Shown: piece after piece, positions 25,792 to 34,005 of the stretch | Layout: each line of letters starts with the position of its first letter | Position numbering within the stretch: position 1 is the first letter of the stretch | Source of the DNA: an uncultured Clostridium sp. | GTDB lineage: Bacteria; Bacillota; Clostridia; Lachnospirales; Lachnospiraceae | Reading direction: 5' to 3' | Assembly (NCBI GenBank): GCA_900551135.1 | Contig: URUX01000002.1 | Span: forward strand, 1 to 42,278 | DNA: 42,278 nucleotides | Program-made: the position numbers and the translations under genes | The notes under the pieces: model-generated | What the model was told of the DNA's origin: nothing | Database searches by the model: none | What the model saw: only the letters and a program-made list of their open reading frames with translations

Positions 25792-26886
25792 CTACAAAAT
25801 TCCAATCAGCCACAGAAGCTTTGCTATTCCGAATATGGCCGATGAAAAGATTGCCGCCAAACCAACTGTCCACCATTTTGCAGCTACATTGTCAATAGGA
25901 AGATCTCCAACGAATTTTCCGGTCTGTCCATTCATTGCAAATATGTACTGTTGTCCCTTCCATGTGGTATTAAGAAGCCACACCGGATACAAGGCATATT
26001 TTGCAGTCCCTCCATGAAGCTGTACGCTGCTATTCTCCGGCATTATCGTAGTATATCCGGCTGCAGTAGCCGCAAAGGCTTCCTCTGTGGATCGCTTTAC
26101 TCTCTCGTTTGCCCGTTCTATGCTTTCCTCGGCGTTCACATCATATTTATCCGCCATATAACCTGCCAGATAAGCCGTCTGAAAAGGAACCGCTTCAGAA
26201 AAATCAAAGGGCTCAATGGATTCCATCAAATCGTCCGCCATCTTGGAAGAACCATCCACCGGCACCTGGTTAAAGCCGATGCTTCCGCCCCGCTGTACCA
26301 TATAATGGCTGGTCTCTGTATAATCATAATTACTATCGCTCCATGATCTTACAGTAGTCGCTCGAAAACGGATACTGGCATCCACATCCGTATCAAAAAG
26401 CCAGAAGGGCACATAGACACCCTTAATTTCATCAATATGATTTTGATCCTTAAAAATTCTCGGAAGCAGGCGTTTTCCATCCAGATGCTTTTTCAGCCCA
26501 GCCTTCGCCGCTTTCTTATCCAACTTAAAAGGAATCACATAATCCGGGCGCAAATCGCCGGAAAACTGTCCCATTACTACGATAGGATTTCCGCAGAACG
26601 GACAGGAAGAAGCCGCCAGCGTATCATCACCCACAATTTCTCCTCCGCAAGACTTACACACATAAGAACGAAGCCCGGACTGCTCTCCCTCTTGCCACTC
26701 GCTTCCTGCAGCAGTATCCCAGTTCATATTTTCTTCCGGTTCATTATTCAGTTCTTCGTCATACCCCTGCAGCGCCTCCATCTCAAATTCTGTGTCGCAG
26801 AACGGACACTTCATTTTCTGGAGCGTACTGTCGAACGCAATAGCTCCGCCGCAGCATGGGCATTTATATTCCTGTAAATTTGTCAA
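25792..26886 (-). CDS. Double zinc-ribbon membrane protein (YdjG-like), copy 1
   Basis: A 364-residue protein. TTG 26886 fits the AAAGGAG site better than GTG 26895. Zinc ribbon 1 is CPCCGGAIAF with CPFCDTEF; ribbon 2 is CKSCGGEIVGDD with CPFCGNPI. The beta-rich middle contains PDYVIPFKLDKKAAKAGLKK, GVYVPFWLFDTD and AVPFQTAYLAGYMADKYDV, then YALYPVWLLNTTWKGQQYIF and two C-terminal membrane segments (WWTVGLAAIFSSAIFGIAKL and the tail). This is the architecture of Bacillus YdjG. It precedes the TPM gene as in Bacillus. The role, a membrane scaffold that binds partners through zinc ribbons, is inferred from that family. Confidence 0.75.
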   Translation of the reverse strand: MTNLQEYKCPCCGGAIAFDSTLQKMKCPFCDTEFEMEALQGYDEELNNEPEENMNWDTAAGSEWQEGEQSGLRSYVCKSCGGEIVGDDTLAASSCPFCGNPIVVMGQFSGDLRPDYVIPFKLDKKAAKAGLKKHLDGKRLLPRIFKDQNHIDEIKGVYVPFWLFDTDVDASIRFRATTVRSWSDSNYDYTETSHYMVQRGGSIGFNQVPVDGSSKMADDLMESIEPFDFSEAVPFQTAYLAGYMADKYDVNAEESIERANERVKRSTEEAFAATAAGYTTIMPENSSVQLHGGTAKYALYPVWLLNTTWKGQQYIFAMNGQTGKFVGDLPIDNVAAKWWTVGLAAIFSSAIFGIAKLLWLIGIL

Positions 26887-26920
26887 AATAATCACTCCTT
26901 TGTCATTTTCTCAGCGATAA

Positions 26921-26957
26921 ATAAGGGGGAGGTAGGATTTGCCTGCCTCCCTCTTAT
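26921..26957. terminator. 16-bp hairpin between array genes
   Basis: ATAAGGGGGAGGTAGG (26921-26936) pairs with CCTGCCTCCCTCTTAT (26942-26957), with one mismatch, in the gap between the lipoprotein gene at 27001 and the YdjG-like gene. On the minus strand it is followed by TTATTTATC, a weak T-rich tail, so it may be a leaky terminator that reduces expression of downstream genes. Confidence 0.55.
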
Positions 26958-27000
26958 CAGAATCTGTTCCACTGCCATAGAGGTTCGAGATCCCGCAATT

Positions 27001-27669
27001 TTAGTTGTTGAGTGCCTCTACCTTTATGGAATTGATGATGGAATTGATTTCCGGATCCGCTGCCAACGCCTCCAGATCTGCGTCTTCCGTCAGAGGAATC
27101 ACAGAGACAGTAAACCGTGCAGGCAGTCCATCCACATTCAAAACATAAATGACGCCATTGTTAATGTATTTCAGCGCTTCATAATCCCCAACCGTTGTTT
27201 CCTCTATTCCCGTGGTAAATACGTCCTGAAGGCTGCTGTCCAGCATATACTCCACATAGTTTTCAAAATTACCTTCCTTTTCCCCATACTTTTCCTGGTA
27301 GTACATATTGGTTTGGAAGGTATAACTGTAATACGCCAGTTCAATAGCAACCGTGTCATTGGCAACGCCGCAGTCAGATGACCCCCACTGAGTCGATTCT
27401 TCTTCCGCATATTTCGGCTTGAGACTTCCATCTCCAGACTCTGATGCCGGCAGGTTCAATGTCACCCTATAATAGTAGTTATCCAAAACCTGCTCTACCG
27501 TCGGTTCTGCATCTTCCGGTTCCTGTGTTTCCTGGGCAGCAGACTCTGTTTCGCTCTCCGTCTGCGACGGAGCTTCAGGAGCCTTATCCTTCTTGTCACC
27601 ACCACAGGCAGTAAGACTGCCAATCATCATCAAGGTAAATAATATTGCTGTCATCCGTTTCATTTTCAT
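27001..27669 (-). CDS. Lipoprotein of unknown function
   Basis: A 222-residue lipoprotein with lipobox SLTAC (Cys22), followed by a Glu/Ser/Thr-rich linker of about 30 residues and a domain of 150 residues (VLDNYYYRVTLNLP, VAIELAYYSYTFQTNMYYQE, YEALKYINNGVIYVLNVDGL, EINSIINSIKV). The ending, in which a score-like fragment leads into INSIIKV, is typical of lipoproteins that carry a PsbP-like or DUF1795-like fold; this is a tentative comparison. It is preceded by AGGAGG and follows the DUF4428 gene by 21 bases. Confidence 0.6.
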   Translation of the reverse strand: MKMKRMTAILFTLMMIGSLTACGGDKKDKAPEAPSQTESETESAAQETQEPEDAEPTVEQVLDNYYYRVTLNLPASESGDGSLKPKYAEEESTQWGSSDCGVANDTVAIELAYYSYTFQTNMYYQEKYGEKEGNFENYVEYMLDSSLQDVFTTGIEETTVGDYEALKYINNGVIYVLNVDGLPARFTVSVIPLTEDADLEALAADPEINSIINSIKVEALNN

Positions 27670-27690
27670 TGTAGTAAGTCCTCCTATTAT

Positions 27691-28455
27691 TTATACATTC
27701 CAATCGATTCCCGCACCGGCAAGAGCCGCTTCGGTCTTCTGAATCCACTCTGTGCGGTCACCCTGCAGAACAAGCTGTGCACTTTCAGCGATGGTCTGTG
27801 CTGCCTGAGCCTGGTCGCCGCCGGAGAGCGCACTCTTGATTCCCTGCGCGATAGCGCCTGCCGCCATAATGTCCTGCTTATTTTTCTGCATTGCCTTCTT
27901 AAAACCGCCAATGCCCTTGCCGCCCAAGCCAAAGCACTCGTCGAAATATTGGGACAATTTCTTATACATACCTTCTTTGCTTGGCATATAAACGTCCCTG
28001 ACAGCATAATCGCCGTTGAAAACGAGGTGAATGTACGGCTCGCCGTTTTTCATCCGATTGTCAATGGCTGAATTCCCGTCGATTTCTTCATACGCTGCCA
28101 GGTCGGCATAGCGATAGATATTGTAAGTCTTATCAGCACCGAACCCCACAAAACCGCCGCGTTCCGTTTTGAAGTACATCAGTCCGCAGCCGGCATAGCA
28201 GTAGAGATACCAGGCGCTGGTGGCTCCAAACATCTCGGACTTTTTCTGCCCTTTCAAAATTTTCTCATAGATCTTATCGTTGCGTTCCTGTTCCCGCAGC
28301 AGCTTATCGTATGCTGCATAACTATGCGCCATGTTGTGGAACACTTCGCCTGCTTTTTTGTAGCAGTCTTTACAGATAAATGTCCCATCAATCAGCTTGA
28401 CCTGGGATGTGAACCCGATTTCCTTCCCACAATGTTTGCAAGTTTCTTTCGCCAT
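27691..28455 (-). CDS. DUF4428 zinc-ribbon protein
   Basis: A 254-residue soluble protein. ATG 28455 is favoured because GGAGGA lies 8 bases upstream. The N terminus is a DUF4428-type zinc ribbon, CKHCGKEIGFTS with GTFICKDCYKKAG. The middle (YIHLVFNGDYAVRDVYMPSK) and a helical C terminus (KGIGGFKKAMQKNKQDIMAA, AGAIAQGIKSALSGG) follow. Similar proteins occur beside SPFH and lipoprotein genes in Clostridia. Its place between two lipoprotein genes suggests a cytosolic adaptor for the array, which is inference. Confidence 0.65.
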   Translation of the reverse strand: MAKETCKHCGKEIGFTSQVKLIDGTFICKDCYKKAGEVFHNMAHSYAAYDKLLREQERNDKIYEKILKGQKKSEMFGATSAWYLYCYAGCGLMYFKTERGGFVGFGADKTYNIYRYADLAAYEEIDGNSAIDNRMKNGEPYIHLVFNGDYAVRDVYMPSKEGMYKKLSQYFDECFGLGGKGIGGFKKAMQKNKQDIMAAGAIAQGIKSALSGGDQAQAAQTIAESAQLVLQGDRTEWIQKTEAALAGAGIDWNV

Positions 28456-28514
28456 ATCATTTTCCTCCATTCATGATTCTGTTTGTTTCTTATTCCAACA
28501 TACTTTATATACGA

Positions 28515-28856
28515 TTATTTTTTTGTCAACTCATAGTCCGGTGATAACCCATCGGTTGCTGTAAGTTTCAGAGTACCGTCCGAAACAACGTATTCATAGA
28601 CCTTCTCGTCATCCCACAAATCAATCTTGATAGTAACCTTACTGTCATCTGTGAGTGTATAAGTTCCTGAAGTTTCGTCCATAAAATCTGTTTCCAGCGT
28701 ACACTTTCCGCTTCCGTCAAAATTCCATGTAACGGTTCCGTAATCGGTGTTCTCCTGTACCCAGGTTCCTTTAAGGGCATCTCCGCTGCCACCACCGCAA
28801 GCAGCAAGTGAGAGGACGAATACCAGGCATAATACAACAGAAATGATTTTTTTCAT
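28515..28856 (-). CDS. Small lipoprotein with lipocalin-like domain
   Basis: A 113-residue lipoprotein: signal peptide ending SLAAC (Cys20), then one compact beta-rich domain (LKGTWVQENTDYGTVTWNF, SGTYTLTDDSKVTIKI, YVVSDGTLKLTATDG). This matches the DUF5640/lipocalin-like units common in Clostridia lipoproteins, probably binding a small ligand or stabilising a partner. The ribosome site is weak (AGAAAGTGG). It directly follows the SPFH gene. Confidence 0.65.
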   Translation of the reverse strand: MKKIISVVLCLVFVLSLAACGGGSGDALKGTWVQENTDYGTVTWNFDGSGKCTLETDFMDETSGTYTLTDDSKVTIKIDLWDDEKVYEYVVSDGTLKLTATDGLSPDYELTKK

Positions 28857-28916
28857 GGTTTATAACCACTTTCTACTTTGATTCAAATAACTCGTTAACA
28901 TTCAGAAATATCAACC

Positions 28917-30338
28917 TTAGATGATATCTCCATCATCAAATGGATCTCCACATTCTGGGCAGAATCTTGGAGGTGTTGCACCTTTTTCCGGTTCCCATCC
29001 GCATTTATCACATCTGTACTGCGGTATACCAGCCGGCTTCTTTGCTCCGCAATTCTGGCAGAACTTTCCTTTATTTATCGTTCCGCAGGAACAGATCCAT
29101 CCATTAGTATCCACTGGCTTCGGAGAGCCACACTCCGGACAGAACTTTCCAGTTACCGTGGCTCCACATTTACACTTCCAGGCACCTGCCTGCACCGGCT
29201 CCGGTTTCTTTGCTCCGCATTCCGGACAGAATTTTCCTGCCACAACCGCTCCGCAGGAGCATTTCCATCGTTCCATGCCGTCGAAATCTCTCGGCGGTTC
29301 TGTCTGCTGCTGACTCGCCGCCTGTTGCTGCTGACCCATAGCAAACAAATTTTGGGCGTTCATACCGCCGCCTGCATTCATCGCCATACCCATGCCCAGA
29401 AATCCAGTCATCGCGCCCGCAGAGTTGCCGGCCGCAGTCTTCATGGCGTCTGCCTGTGCGCCCACAAGCGTTGCTCCGGCCATATTGGGATTCTGCAGAA
29501 CCGCTGTGCGCTGAAGCTGCTTAATCATCTCCGCATCCTCCGGCGGCAGGGTAACGCTTCCAAGGGCAATACTGACTACTTTCAGCCCCCGAAGTTCTCC
29601 CCATTTTACCGAAAGGGCATCATTCATGGCATTTTCCAGGTCTGTATTGTGCGCCACAATCTGATTCGGACGAAGTTCCAGATCGGACAGCTTCGCAAAA
29701 GCGGGCTGCAAGGCACTGATGAATTCTGTCTTTAACTGACTGTCCAGTTCATCTCTCGTATAAGCCTCCGTCACATTGCCGCAAACCCTCGTGTAAAATA
29801 ACAGCGGATCGGCAATCCGGTAAGAATATACGCCGGAGCAGCGAATGGATACATCCACATCCAATCCGATCTTAGAATCCACCACCCGGAAGGGAACCGG
29901 ATTGGGCGTTCCGAATTTATTATCCATCAGTTCCTTGGTATTGAAGTAGTAGATACGCTGATCCTTCCCCGTATCGCCTCCGTATGTAAAACGTTTGCCG
30001 ACGGTTTTGAAGGTAGCGACAATGCTCTCACCGAGACTACCTGCAAAGATACTCGGTTCGGTAGAGGTGTCGTAGGTAAATTCACCCGGCTCGGCACATA
30101 CCTCCACGACTTTTCCCTGCTCCACAATAATCATGCACTGTCCGTCTGCAACGGCAATGCCGGATCCGTTGGAAATAATATTGTCATTTCCCTTTGTATT
30201 GGATGAGCGCCCGCTGACACGTTTCTGGCCCTTAGTGACCATGACTTCCTTATCCATTGCCTCACAGTAGAAAAACTCTTTCCACTGGTCGGCAAGAGTT
30301 CCTCCCAGCGCTCCTATCCCGGCTTTAATCAGTCCCAT
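28917..30338 (-). CDS. SPFH-domain protein with four zinc ribbons (YdjI-like)
   Basis: A 473-residue protein. Residues about 1-300 form an SPFH/virion-core-like domain as in Bacillus YdjI (MGLIKAGIGALGGTLADQWK, EQGKVVEVCAEPGEFTYDTS, VKWGELRGLKVVSIALGSVT, PEDAEMIKQLQRTAVLQNPN). A Gly/Met/Gln-rich stretch follows (GFLGMGMAMNAGGGMNAQNL). The tail holds four short zinc ribbons, each CxC or CxxC followed by CxxC (for example WKCSCGAVVAGKFCPECG, WICSCGTINKGKFCQNCG). SPFH proteins form membrane-associated rings or scaffolds; YdjI anchors PspA. No PspA gene is present here. The start follows AGGAGGTAA. Confidence 0.85.
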   Translation of the reverse strand: MGLIKAGIGALGGTLADQWKEFFYCEAMDKEVMVTKGQKRVSGRSSNTKGNDNIISNGSGIAVADGQCMIIVEQGKVVEVCAEPGEFTYDTSTEPSIFAGSLGESIVATFKTVGKRFTYGGDTGKDQRIYYFNTKELMDNKFGTPNPVPFRVVDSKIGLDVDVSIRCSGVYSYRIADPLLFYTRVCGNVTEAYTRDELDSQLKTEFISALQPAFAKLSDLELRPNQIVAHNTDLENAMNDALSVKWGELRGLKVVSIALGSVTLPPEDAEMIKQLQRTAVLQNPNMAGATLVGAQADAMKTAAGNSAGAMTGFLGMGMAMNAGGGMNAQNLFAMGQQQQAASQQQTEPPRDFDGMERWKCSCGAVVAGKFCPECGAKKPEPVQAGAWKCKCGATVTGKFCPECGSPKPVDTNGWICSCGTINKGKFCQNCGAKKPAGIPQYRCDKCGWEPEKGATPPRFCPECGDPFDDGDII

Positions 30339-30382
30339 AAGATTACCTCCTGTAATAGTTTAATTTGCATGAAACAGTATCA

Positions 30383-30748
30383 TTAAATCTCTGCAGAAAT
30401 TCCAACAATACTGCCCTTTTCATTCAGCTTCTCTGCGCATTGTTTACACATATCCAAATCCTCGCAGACCATGAAACAGTCATCACATACCCATCTATGG
30501 CAAATCGGACATTTGCTGAACAATTTTTGTCCGGCCCATGATGCTTTCTGCCGCGCTTCTTCTTTTTCCCGCTGATAGAGTGCCGCATAGACCACTTTCT
30601 TTCCCTCTGTGGCAGGGGGGATACGGGCTTTTGAAAAAACAACGACCCGGCTTTTCCAAACCTTACCACATTCTTCGCAGACAATGGAAAACTGAAATTT
30701 GTCCTCTGTCGAGCAATCTGTCAATATATTCTGTAAAACCCTCTGCAC
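30383..30748 (-). CDS. Zinc-ribbon protein, first gene of the array
   Basis: A 121-residue protein with two zinc sites: IVCEECGKVWKS, and CPICHRWVCDDCFMVCED with MCKQCAEKL. The likely start is GTG 30748, with AAGGGG 12 bases upstream. Another frame starting at ATG 30782 (MREFSERGWSNCAEGFTEYI) also looks protein-like and reaches 30680, so a frameshift at the N terminus is possible. The C-terminal half resembles zinc-ribbon proteins found next to SPFH genes in Clostridia. It heads the array, just downstream of three operator-like repeats. Confidence 0.6.
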   Translation of the reverse strand: MQRVLQNILTDCSTEDKFQFSIVCEECGKVWKSRVVVFSKARIPPATEGKKVVYAALYQREKEEARQKASWAGQKLFSKCPICHRWVCDDCFMVCEDLDMCKQCAEKLNEKGSIVGISAEI

Positions 30749-30846
30749 AGTTTGACCAGCCCCTTTCTGAAAATTCTCTCATGAACCTACTGAACGACTC
30801 ATGCCTTGCTTTAATATCATCATATTGGCTGGAGAATCAGAAATCT

Positions 30847-30933
30847 ATGGTACTAGGTCTACTTTTTAGCCTCCAAAGAAAAAAGTAAACCGAGTCTACC
30901 ACTAAAAAAGCAATGGTAAACCCGGTATACCAT
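30847..30933 (-). promoter_or_regulatory. Three operator-like inverted repeats upstream of the array
   Basis: Site 1 (30913-30933) is a 21-bp near-palindrome: ATGGTA and TACCAT arms around AACCCGGTA, with 18 of 21 positions self-complementary. Site 2 (30882-30902, AGTAAACCGAGTCTACC core) matches site 1 at 15 of 21 positions. Site 3 (30847-30863) keeps ATGGTA and TCTACT but is 2 bases shorter. Centres are about 31 and 37 bases apart, close to three helical turns. Possible promoter boxes TTTACC and TAGACT, 16 bases apart on the minus strand, lie within sites 1 and 2. They probably bind a dimeric regulator controlling the array; the identity is inferred only. Confidence 0.6.
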
Positions 30934-30935
30934 AC

Positions 30936-30973
30936 AAAAAGCACAAAAACCATTTATGATTTTTGTGCTTTTT
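30936..30973 (-). terminator. Terminator of the membrane LuxR operon
   Basis: A perfect 14-bp stem, AAAAAGCACAAAAA with TTTTTGTGCTTTTT, around a 10-base loop. It lies just downstream of the gene ending at 30984 and would work in both directions. It separates the regulatory block from the envelope array. Confidence 0.75.
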
Positions 30974-30983
30974 GCTTCGTTAT

Positions 30984-32612
30984 TCACTTGTCTGTCTCCA
31001 TATCCGAAATGTCTGTTTTCTCATCCATCTGAAGCTTCTCAATGCAGTCACATCTCCGAAACAAATCCAGATACATCATCAATTCTTCATTGGATGAAAT
31101 CCCCAGTTTCCTATAAATATTACCGTTGTGCTTTTTTACAGTACTCATGCTGACACATGCTGCCGTCGGTATCTGTGCCACCTCATAACCGTTCATATAA
31201 TATCGAAAGATATTGTATTCCGCATTGGTCAGCCTTTTTACGTTCCACGCAAAATTTTCAAGGAGTTCTGCCATATTCGGCGGCAGGTCGCCCGCCTCCG
31301 GAGGTTGCTCTCTTTCCGCCAGCCATTTACAAAGTTCCTCCAGTTCTGCAAATCTGTATTTACCATCACTTGTCTGCTGACCATCCTGGATATCCCGAAA
31401 GTCCTGAAGAATCGGCCGAACAAATTTTTTTGACAGCATCCATGCAAGTGCAATCATAATGAGAACAAATCCCAGTATGACACCCATAATACATGCCTTA
31501 TTCCTCAGAATATACTGGTCGCAGCTTTCACGCGGAACCAGCACCGCAACTGCCCACTCCTGTCCACTGCTCCCGGGTATCTCTAAAGGCATCTGGATTC
31601 CATAATAATCACACTTTGAGGAACGATAGGTACTATAATAAGTATTCTTTGTTGTGATAGACAGGCTTTCCGCATTATCAAGCCATGTGCCTTCCGTATT
31701 TCCCGCCATGCCCTGATCCAGTCTCAGGTTTCCGTTTTCCGCTGGCGCAATAACCGTAACCATAGAACCATAGGAACTGGCTATGGCCGGATATTCCAGA
31801 TTAAAATGAACGGCATTCAGTTCTATTCCACACGCTCCCAGAAATTCTCCTGAATCTGCATACATCGGCACCAAAAGTAAAATTACATCCTCCCAGGTGT
31901 TTTTCAGATTCATACGGCTGATCCAGTAATAACCAGACTCCAACTGCTCCGGTCCGGTTTCCAGCTCCTGATAACCAAAAAATCCTTCTGCATTCAGTTC
32001 CATATTCCATCGATTATGCAATTCCAGCCCGTTTTCCCTTGCGATTTCCGTATTCCCACGGAACAAAATAGTTTCCGGACTTAAAATCACATTGCTGCTT
32101 ACATTGATCAGCCGCAGATAGACACCACACCGGGATTGCTCTGCTTCCGGAATCTGTGTATTTATCGTTGCATTTACCAAAGCAAATACACCACTGCTTC
32201 GCCCTAGTCGGATTGTTGTATTAAGTTCCGAATACATCATTTTCTGTATTTCCAAAAGCAATTCCGGCTGGTCATTCAAATCTGAGACTGAAATTCCTTT
32301 TTCGTCCAGAAAATTCTCTATATCCTGTCCCAATTCTCTGGAAAGCTGCAGACTGTATCCGGTGTAAGTCTCCATTTCTTCTGAGACTTTATCATACATG
32401 GTATGTAATTGACTCTCCATCGCCTGCGCAATCTGCGTTTCCGCCTTCAGCGGCCCGCCGATAGCTGTCAAAAGCAGCAAAAAAATGCCTAAAGCTGCCA
32501 GAATCAAACAAAGCAGATACATCATCAGCTTCCTGTGCAATGTAACCTTGCGGTCTAAAGCCAAATGTAGCAGCTTTTCAAATTCTTTCAACATATTTGC
32601 CATGGTACTCAC
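30984..32612 (-). CDS. Membrane-anchored LuxR-type regulator with extracellular sensor
   Basis: A 542-residue one-component receptor. A membrane segment at about 29-50 (MMYLLCLILAALGIFLLLLT) is followed by an extracytoplasmic region of about 325 residues that resembles a double Cache sensor (FGYQELETGPEQLESGYYWI, DVILLLVPMYADSGEFLGAC). A second membrane segment lies near 382-402, then a linker, then a LuxR/GerE HTH at about 461-518 (LTNAEYNIFRYYMNGYEVAQ, STVKKHNGNIYRKLGIS). There are no kinase or receiver domains, so signal and DNA binding are joined through the membrane. The start may be GTG 32612 or ATG 32603; both have weak ribosome sites. It follows the solute-binding gene by 8 bases. Confidence 0.8.
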   Translation of the reverse strand: MSTMANMLKEFEKLLHLALDRKVTLHRKLMMYLLCLILAALGIFLLLLTAIGGPLKAETQIAQAMESQLHTMYDKVSEEMETYTGYSLQLSRELGQDIENFLDEKGISVSDLNDQPELLLEIQKMMYSELNTTIRLGRSSGVFALVNATINTQIPEAEQSRCGVYLRLINVSSNVILSPETILFRGNTEIARENGLELHNRWNMELNAEGFFGYQELETGPEQLESGYYWISRMNLKNTWEDVILLLVPMYADSGEFLGACGIELNAVHFNLEYPAIASSYGSMVTVIAPAENGNLRLDQGMAGNTEGTWLDNAESLSITTKNTYYSTYRSSKCDYYGIQMPLEIPGSSGQEWAVAVLVPRESCDQYILRNKACIMGVILGFVLIMIALAWMLSKKFVRPILQDFRDIQDGQQTSDGKYRFAELEELCKWLAEREQPPEAGDLPPNMAELLENFAWNVKRLTNAEYNIFRYYMNGYEVAQIPTAACVSMSTVKKHNGNIYRKLGISSNEELMMYLDLFRRCDCIEKLQMDEKTDISDMETDK

Positions 32613-32620
32613 TCACTTAT

Positions 32621-33994
32621 CTATTTGGGAAGTGACGCCTTCACATTCTCCAGCGCCTCCGACATCAATCTTTCCACATCTTCTTCTCCGTCCTGCCAAC
32701 TGTTACAAGCCATGCGAAGCTTGCTGCGGACATTCTTTTCAAAGGTCTGTTCCAGTTCCAGATAATTGGCAAGCTGAGGCGCCGTATAGAATTCATAAGA
32801 AGATTGTGTTTCCAAAAATGCTTTATAAAGACTCCTGTACTTCGGATCTTCCAGATTGTCTATAAAATCTGGCAACACCTCGAAAGCAGCATCTGTCACC
32901 GGCATATACCCAACACTGGTCACAAAGCGCACATTGGTTTCCGGTTCAGTCAGCCATTTCAGGAAAACCGCGGCTGCTCGTTCTCGCTCCGGTGTGGATT
33001 TTACCGTACAAAAGCCCGCTCCACGCTGCATAACCAACCGTTCTCCGTTTTCAAAGCATGGCACCGGTCTCGCAATAACTTCTATCGGTTCGGATTGATT
33101 GTCCGGATAAGTTACAATATCCTCATAGTAAAGAACGCTAGCTGACGAAGCCACACTGACAATCGTCTCTCCGGTCCGAAGCGGCTCCGTTGCATAGCCC
33201 TCCTGCAGCCACACACCACCCTGAACGGCAGCGTCTGCGTAAGTCTCCCAAACTTTTGAAAATGCCTTCCCATAGGTAATCTCATTTCCATGAAAGAAAT
33301 CCTCTCCCAAAGATTCCACTCCTACCTGAAAGTAATTAAAATGATAATCATGGACAAAAAAAGCTTTTCCATCTCCTGGCACCTCCGGTGTCTGGGCATC
33401 TGTCCACTGGTAATACTCTTTAGACAATTCAAATAATCCTTGCCATGTATCTAACTGCTCCAAAGCAGCTCCGGTATCCGCTGCAAACCGGTCAAACAGC
33501 GTTTTGTCGATAAACATAATTTCCGTGGATTTCGCTACCGGAAAGGCAACCAGACGACCGTCAATCTCTCCCTCCTCCAGGAAAGCTGGAATATAGGCAG
33601 ACAATTCTTCATCACTGAAATAATCTCTATAATCCACCAAAATATCTGAATCCGGCATAGCCAGAACAGTCTTTGGATAAGAAATAAACATATCCGGAAG
33701 GCCAGTTGTTCCCGGCTCGTCATTAGCGGCCCTGAGCACTGCGTCATGGATGTTGTTGGTATTTGACACCACGGTAACCTGAAGCTTAATTCCCTCCTTG
33801 ACCCCAACCGTTTCATTAAATTCTTCAATCAGGTCATTGAGCGGTGAATCCGTTTGACCGCCATAAACATGCCAGACAGTCAGTGTTATAGGCTTCTTCT
33901 GCCCGCCGTTTCTCTGGCAGGCCGTCAGCAGCATGAAACCTGCCAACACAAGAATTCCCGCTATATAAATCCAAAGCTTTCGTTTTTTCATCAT
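32621..33994 (-). CDS. Orphan ABC-type solute-binding lipoprotein
   Basis: A 457-residue lipoprotein (lipobox MLLTAC, Cys26) of extracellular solute-binding family 1: ITLTVWHVYGGQTDSPLNDL, LPDMFISYPKTVLAMPDSDI, VAFPVAKSTEIMFIDKTLFD, EWLTEPE-like FLKWLTEPETNVRF. Such proteins bind sugars or other small ligands for ABC importers. No permease or ATPase gene lies anywhere in the window, and the gene is flanked by a pseudo-receiver gene and a membrane receptor gene. It is therefore more likely to present a ligand to the sensor than to feed a transporter. That reading is inference. The ribosome site is AAGGGAGGG. Confidence 0.8.
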   Translation of the reverse strand: MMKKRKLWIYIAGILVLAGFMLLTACQRNGGQKKPITLTVWHVYGGQTDSPLNDLIEEFNETVGVKEGIKLQVTVVSNTNNIHDAVLRAANDEPGTTGLPDMFISYPKTVLAMPDSDILVDYRDYFSDEELSAYIPAFLEEGEIDGRLVAFPVAKSTEIMFIDKTLFDRFAADTGAALEQLDTWQGLFELSKEYYQWTDAQTPEVPGDGKAFFVHDYHFNYFQVGVESLGEDFFHGNEITYGKAFSKVWETYADAAVQGGVWLQEGYATEPLRTGETIVSVASSASVLYYEDIVTYPDNQSEPIEVIARPVPCFENGERLVMQRGAGFCTVKSTPERERAAAVFLKWLTEPETNVRFVTSVGYMPVTDAAFEVLPDFIDNLEDPKYRSLYKAFLETQSSYEFYTAPQLANYLELEQTFEKNVRSKLRMACNSWQDGEEDVERLMSEALENVKASLPK

Positions 33995-34005
33995 CTTACC
34001 CTCCC

